A stretch of DNA of 10,173 bases. Source: an uncultured Granulosicoccaceae bacterium (lineage in GTDB: Bacteria > Pseudomonadota > Gammaproteobacteria > CALCKW01). The stretch's first letter is position 1. The number at the start of each line of letters is the position of its first letter. The stretch is taken from contig CALDHJ010000369.1 in the NCBI GenBank assembly GCA_937941555.1, positions 1 to 10,173 on the forward strand, in the 5' to 3' direction. Position numbers and translations under genes: made by a program. This document shows positions 6,496 through 10,173 of the stretch, piece by piece. A model generated the notes under the pieces. It did not search any database. It worked only from the letters and a program-made list of their open reading frames with translations, and was not told where the DNA came from.

Positions 6496-7905
6496 ATGGC
6501 GACCCCTGCACTCACACTCAATTCCACCGCCACGGCAATCTACGAGTCGGTGGTCGATCTGCCGATCGTGTCGCCGCACGGCCATTGTGATCCGCGCTGG
6601 TTCGCAACCGACGAGGCCTTTCCAGACCCTGCAACCTTGCTCGTCAAGCCCGATCACTACATCTTCCGTTTGCTCTACAGCCACGGCGTGTCACTCGCCT
6701 CGCTCGGCATTGGTGCCGATTCGGAGCCTGATCCGCGTCAGGTCTTCAGGAGCTTCGCGGCGCGGTGGCCTCTGTTCCTAGGCACGCCCAGTGCGTTGTG
6801 GCTGAGCCACACCCTGAAAACCCTGTTCGGAATCGACGAGCCGCTCTCGGGCGCGAACGCCGATGCCGTCTACGACACGCTCGACGCCGCTTTGCGAGAG
6901 CCGGCTTTTCGACCCAATGCACTGATGGAACGGTTGGGTATCGTATTGCTCGCGACCACAGACGGCGCGTTGGATGACCTCGCGAACCACCGCGCCGTGG
7001 CCGAGCGCAAGCCACCCTGGCGCATGGTGCCCACCTTTCGGCCAGACTCGGTGATCAACCCCGCGCACCTGCGTTTCGCAACGGATCTCGACGCGCTTGC
7101 GGCGGCGACAGACACCGACATCAACAGCGTCGATGCGTGGTGCGACGCGCTTCGCCAACGGCGGGCGCATTTCATCGCACATGGCGCCACCGCCACGGAC
7201 CACGATGTGCCCGTGCTGCACACCGATCCGCTCTCCGACAGCGAGGCGACGGCGCTGTTCGACGCAGTGCGTTTTGGCACAGCAGACATTGCTAACCAGC
7301 ATCGATTGCACGGCCACATGCTCGTGCAGATGGCGCTGATGTCGTGCGACGACGGGCTCGTGATGCAGATTCACGCGGGCTCCTCACGCTCGACCAATCG
7401 GGCGCTGAGCGCGGCCTACGGCCCCGATATGGGCGCCGACATTCCGCACCGGACAGACTGGGTAAGTGGCCTCAACGGCCTGCTCAACACGGTCGGCAAC
7501 GACGCGCGGTCGACTGTCATCGCCTTTACCCTTGATGAATCAAGCTATGCTCGCGAGCTCGCGCCGATGGCTGGTCACTGGCCGGCGTTGCGTCTCGGTC
7601 CGCCGTGGTGGTTCCACGACAGTCCCGCCGGTATCGCACGTTATTTCGACCGCGTAGTGGAAACCGCGGGCTACGGCAAGCTCGCCGGCTTCAACGACGA
7701 CACCCGTGCGTTTCTGTCCATCCCGGCGCGCCATGATCTCTGGCGTCGCTGCGTGGCGTCGCACCTCGCAGACCAGGTGTCGCGCGGCCACTTCGGACGG
7801 CTTGACGCCGAGACCCTGGCGCGCCAGCTCTCGCTCGATCTCGCAGTCGAGAGCTATCGACTGGCACCGACGCTCGCTGAGCTCGGCCACGAGGGCCTGC
7901 AATGA
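6496..7905 (+). CDS. uxaC: Glucuronate (uronate) isomerase UxaC
   Basis: UxaC interconverts D-glucuronate and D-fructuronate (and D-galacturonate and D-tagaturonate), the first cytoplasmic step of uronate catabolism. The protein is 469 aa, matching E. coli UxaC (470 aa). It belongs to the amidohydrolase superfamily, and the metal-binding HxH is H28-G-H30 in SPHGHCDPRWF, a variant of the DYHCHL form in the enterobacterial enzyme. Other family landmarks are LLATTDGALDDL (151-162), PTFRPD (179-184), QIHAGSSRSTN (291-301), PPWWFHD (369-375) and DDTRAFLSIPARHD (401-414). The start at 6496 fits the family length; the frame is open further upstream, but that would overlap uxuA. It overlaps uxuB by an ATGA junction, so the two are translationally coupled. 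Substrate preference cannot be read from sequence, but the UxuA/UxuB context points to glucuronate. Confidence 0.95.
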   Translation: MATPALTLNSTATAIYESVVDLPIVSPHGHCDPRWFATDEAFPDPATLLVKPDHYIFRLLYSHGVSLASLGIGADSEPDPRQVFRSFAARWPLFLGTPSALWLSHTLKTLFGIDEPLSGANADAVYDTLDAALREPAFRPNALMERLGIVLLATTDGALDDLANHRAVAERKPPWRMVPTFRPDSVINPAHLRFATDLDALAAATDTDINSVDAWCDALRQRRAHFIAHGATATDHDVPVLHTDPLSDSEATALFDAVRFGTADIANQHRLHGHMLVQMALMSCDDGLVMQIHAGSSRSTNRALSAAYGPDMGADIPHRTDWVSGLNGLLNTVGNDARSTVIAFTLDESSYARELAPMAGHWPALRLGPPWWFHDSPAGIARYFDRVVETAGYGKLAGFNDDTRAFLSIPARHDLWRRCVASHLADQVSRGHFGRLDAETLARQLSLDLAVESYRLAPTLAELGHEGLQ

Positions 7906-9215
7906 AGACCCACCTGCACCTCGGGGTCGGTAACTTCCACCGGGCCCACCAGGCCTGGTACACAGCGCGCGCGGGCGGGAATTGGTCGGTGCTCGGTGTG
8001 TCGTTGCGTCGCAGCGATGTGCGCGACGCGCTGACATCGCAAGGGTGGCGCTATACGCTTGCGATCAAGGACGAAGCGGGAACGCAGTACGAACCGATCA
8101 ATGTCTTTCGCGGGATTCTTGTGGCGCCGGAGGATCCGGGGGCAGTGCTTGAGGCCATTGCCCATGCGACGACCGACGTCATCACTGTCACCGTCACGGA
8201 AAAGGGTTACACCCTCGACAACGCCGGTGTGCTCGATCTCGCGCACGTGGACATCCAGCATGACCTGGCCTCGCCCTTGCCGCGCAGTCTGGTCGGGTTC
8301 CTTGCGCGCGGCCTGGCACGCCGTGCCGCATCCGGGGCGTCGCCGCTGACCGTGCTCAGTTGTGACAACCTCAGCGGCAACGGCCGCCTGCTGCGCGACG
8401 CGGTGGTACATTTTGCAGACATGGCGCAGCTCGATCTCGTGCTGGACGAGGCCGCGCGTTTTCCGAACACCATGGTCGACCGCATCACGCCAGCGACCAC
8501 CGAAGCGCTGGTCGCCGAGTGTCAGGCGGCCAGCACACAGGCTGACGCGTGGCCGGTTGAAACCGAAGCCTTCAGTGAATGGGTCATCGAAGACTGTGTG
8601 ATCGGTGCGCTGCCGGACTGGGCGCGCGCCGGCGCGCGCTTCGTGGCCGATGTCGAGCCCTTCGAGCTGCGCAAGCTGCGTTTACTCAACGGCACCCACA
8701 CGCTGATGGCGCACCTTGGCCGCTGGCGTGGACACGTCTACGTGCACGAGGCCATTGCCGATCCGGTGATCCGCACGGCTGTGGACGCGTTGATGGACGA
8801 AGCCGTCTCAACCCTGCCGGACGCCGCCTGCGATGGCATTGCCGACTACCGTGCGGCCCTGCTGTCGCGCTACGCCAACCCGGCCTTGCAGCACGCCTTG
8901 GCGCAGATCGCCCTGGACAGCAGCGTCAAACTCGGCGTGCGCGTGGTGCCGGTCCTGGTCGAGCGTGCCGCCCGTGGTGAGGAGAGCCCCGCGTGCATTG
9001 GTGCGCTCGCGGCCTGGGCGGCGCAGACGCTCGCCGACCTTGCCGCTGGAGATGCCGTTTCGGATCCGGCATCGGCGGCTATCCACGACGCAGCACAGCG
9101 GGTTGGCATCGCAGCGCAGGTTGACGCGTTGCTCAACCTCCTGAGTGACCGCAGCGAGCTGCAGGCCTTCCGGGATCAGGTGCTCGCCGCCTGGCCAACC
9201 GAGAGCCGCGACTGA
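7902..9215 (+). CDS. uxuB: Fructuronate reductase (mannitol dehydrogenase family), UxuB
   Basis: UxuB reduces D-fructuronate to D-mannonate with NADH, the step between UxaC and UxuA. The protein is 437 aa and belongs to the long-chain mannitol dehydrogenase family. The nucleotide-binding motif HLGVGNFHRAHQA begins at residue 5. SCDNLSGNG (153-161) and FPNTMVDRITPAT (187-199) follow. The catalytic set is K258, N263 and H266 in KLRLLNGTHT, with the spacing known for mannitol dehydrogenase (Lys, Asn +5, His +8). It is shorter than E. coli UxuB (486 aa), mainly because it starts right at the Rossmann motif without the usual N-terminal extension. The ATG overlaps the uxaC stop (ATGA) and has GAGG 7 nt upstream. 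Tagaturonate or mannitol reductase activity is possible in this family, but the neighbours favour fructuronate. Confidence 0.92.
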   Translation: MKTHLHLGVGNFHRAHQAWYTARAGGNWSVLGVSLRRSDVRDALTSQGWRYTLAIKDEAGTQYEPINVFRGILVAPEDPGAVLEAIAHATTDVITVTVTEKGYTLDNAGVLDLAHVDIQHDLASPLPRSLVGFLARGLARRAASGASPLTVLSCDNLSGNGRLLRDAVVHFADMAQLDLVLDEAARFPNTMVDRITPATTEALVAECQAASTQADAWPVETEAFSEWVIEDCVIGALPDWARAGARFVADVEPFELRKLRLLNGTHTLMAHLGRWRGHVYVHEAIADPVIRTAVDALMDEAVSTLPDAACDGIADYRAALLSRYANPALQHALAQIALDSSVKLGVRVVPVLVERAARGEESPACIGALAAWAAQTLADLAAGDAVSDPASAAIHDAAQRVGIAAQVDALLNLLSDRSELQAFRDQVLAAWPTESRD

Positions 9216-9677
9216 TCAGCTGTCGGCCTTCCAGTCGCCAGTTGTGTTCCACCAGCGGTGGGGGTTGTCGCTGTCGTCGAGTCCGATTGTCGCTGAGCGC
9301 AGGATGGGTTCAATGGATATCGGCGGTTCGTAGTAGCTGCTGTATTCGTAGAGCGTGTCGACGAGGCGTTCGAGCAGGCTGTGGTCGGGTTCGATGCAAA
9401 AGACCATATCGACAATACCCGGTCGTTTCCGCGTCTCGGACTCGGCGCCTGTCGGGGTGTCGGCCATTGGCCGGTAGTACTCAAAGCCGGAAGCGGAGCG
9501 GCTGGCGTTGTGGTCCGTTTTCCCGTATTGCAAGGGCGTGATCGCGATGATGGTGTTGAATACACGGTCGAAGTCCGCTTCCGGCAGGCTGATTCGAATG
9601 CGCCAGAAAGGGCTGAATTGCAACGTGCGGGATGTGAAGCCGGCTTGGAACAGGTTGGTTGGGTGGGAGTCGGTCAT
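9216..9677 (-). CDS. Small protein, possibly CutA/NIF3-like ferredoxin-type fold (153 aa)
   Basis: This is a 153-aa cytoplasmic protein without signal peptide or membrane segment, and I cannot name it with certainty. Its layout suggests the small alpha-beta domain shared by CutA and the YqfO/NIF3 insertion: a first strand-helix unit (FWRIRISLPEADFDRVFNTI, about residues 24-43), a central GFEYYRPMADTPTG (64-77) recalling the G-x-F-x-P...P-x-G stretch of the NIF3-like domain, and DMVFCIEPDHSLLERLVDTL (90-109) followed by YYEPPISIEPIL, like the HPYEEP/YELPE end of those families. The C-terminus HRWWNTTGDW is specific to this protein. The fold call is an inference from pattern only. It lies downstream of the EamA-type gene on the same strand with a 69-bp gap, and its stop codon abuts that of uxuB. 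The Shine-Dalgarno sequence is weak. Confidence 0.8.
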   Translation of the reverse strand: MTDSHPTNLFQAGFTSRTLQFSPFWRIRISLPEADFDRVFNTIIAITPLQYGKTDHNASRSASGFEYYRPMADTPTGAESETRKRPGIVDMVFCIEPDHSLLERLVDTLYEYSSYYEPPISIEPILRSATIGLDDSDNPHRWWNTTGDWKADS

Positions 9678-9681
9678 GGTC

Positions 9682-9728
9682 TGTCAGGCCTGTGCTGGGC
9701 ATGACAGCCTGCGCCAGGGTGCCTGACA
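9682..9728. repeat. 8-bp inverted repeat with an alternative inner stem
   Basis: TGTCAGGC (9682-9689) is the exact reverse complement of GCCTGACA (9721-9728). An alternative stem pairs CTGTCA (9681-9686) with TGACAG (9702-9707). The element fills most of the 69-bp gap between the EamA-type gene and the 153-aa gene, so on the minus strand it lies just before the latter's start. There is no T-run, so it is not a standard terminator; a leader structure or operator is possible. Confidence 0.4.
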
Positions 9729-9746
9729 ACGCCTTGGCAGGAGTCG

Positions 9747-10173
9747 TCAGCCGCGACGGGTGATGACAATGCCCGAGAGCGCGATCATCGCCATGCCGAG
9801 CAGGGCGCGCTGGGTCGGCAGCTCGTTCCAGAACAACCACGCGAACAGCGATGCGAACACCAGCAACACGTACTCCAGCACCGCAACCCGGGTCGAGAGT
9901 CCGTGTTGGTAGGCGAATGTCAGCAGTCCGATAGCGCAACTGGCGCAGAGCGCGTGAAACGCGGTCAGGGCCAACGCACGGGATGTCAGGGGCTGCCAGC
10001 TCGCCGTGACGAAGTCGCTGGTGTCCAGAACGCCTGACAGATCGGTGTTCGCGAGTATCAGCATGGCGATGCCGCCGAGGATGCCGAGAATTGCGAATAC
10101 CGACATCGACAACGCGATCGTCGACTCGCCCCGGCAATACTCTCGCGCCACGACATTGGATACCAACACGGAC
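9747..10173 (-). CDS. EamA/DMT-superfamily transporter, C-terminal part (cut by window edge)
   Basis: This is the C-terminal half of an inner-membrane drug/metabolite-type transporter. The frame stays open to the window edge, so the start lies outside; about 141 residues are visible against roughly 290-300 for a full 10-helix protein. Hydrophobic helices appear at TIALSMSVFAILGILGG, ALALTAFHALCASCAIGLL, VLEYVLLVFASLFAWLFW and GMAMIALSGIVI. The stretch of a helix ending in WNELPTQRALLGMAMIALSGI matches the usual end of the second EamA repeat (a Glu, a short loop, then a Gly-rich last helix), and the C-terminus is the basic TRRG. Substrates in this family include amino acids, nucleotides and metabolites and cannot be told from sequence. 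It may be co-transcribed with the 153-aa gene downstream. Confidence 0.85.
   Translation of the reverse strand, partial: SVLVSNVVAREYCRGESTIALSMSVFAILGILGGIAMLILANTDLSGVLDTSDFVTASWQPLTSRALALTAFHALCASCAIGLLTFAYQHGLSTRVAVLEYVLLVFASLFAWLFWNELPTQRALLGMAMIALSGIVITRRG

Noticed and set aside
5694..6590. Long plus-strand open frame opposite uxuA
   Set aside because: It lies antisense to a fully conserved uxuA and arises from GC-rich codon usage.
8622..8639. 18-bp perfect palindrome of alternating GC bases inside uxuB
   Set aside because: It encodes ordinary residues (around ARAGAR) in a GC-rich gene and is made of simple GC alternation, so composition explains it.

Overview
The window is GC-rich, densely coded DNA with short gaps. 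It looks like a Gammaproteobacterium, probably free-living or marine, but this rests only on gene content and style: a PhnD-like solute-binding protein, a CHASE8/HAMP kinase, an HD-GYP regulator and a UxuA/UxaC/UxuB hexuronate route. No rRNA, tRNA, insertion sequence, phage gene or CRISPR array was seen. No gap between genes exceeds about 240 bases.

Left part (1-5185). An unrecognised 278-aa protein (151-987, +) converges on a response regulator with a REC domain and an HD-GYP domain (1035-2390, -). A 240-bp intergenic region with two nested, perfect 10-bp inverted repeats separates that regulator from a divergent pair on the + strand. The pair is an exported PhnD-type binding protein (2631-3449) and a membrane histidine kinase without its own receiver (3557-5185). 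No ABC permease or ATPase accompanies the binding protein. The three genes are best read as one signalling module: binding protein as periplasmic sensor, kinase as transducer, HD-GYP regulator as output, probably acting on cyclic-di-GMP.

Middle part (5196-9215). This is a hexuronate catabolic locus. uxuA (mannonate dehydratase, -) is transcribed away from a translationally coupled uxaC-uxuB pair (+), and 82 bp separate the divergent starts. UxaC isomerises D-glucuronate to D-fructuronate, UxuB reduces that to D-mannonate, and UxuA dehydrates mannonate to 2-keto-3-deoxygluconate (KDG). KDG kinase, KDPG aldolase, a uronate transporter and a dedicated regulator are not in the window.

Right part (9216-10173). 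Two minus-strand genes follow: a 153-aa protein that may have a CutA/NIF3-like ferredoxin-type fold, and the C-terminal half of an EamA/DMT-family membrane transporter cut by the window edge. The stop codon of uxuB and the stop codon of the 153-aa gene together form the palindrome TGATCA, so those convergent genes have no spacer.

The most interesting material is the binding protein/kinase/HD-GYP trio and the structured region between its divergent promoters. The uronate genes look conventional. No clearly unprecedented system was found.
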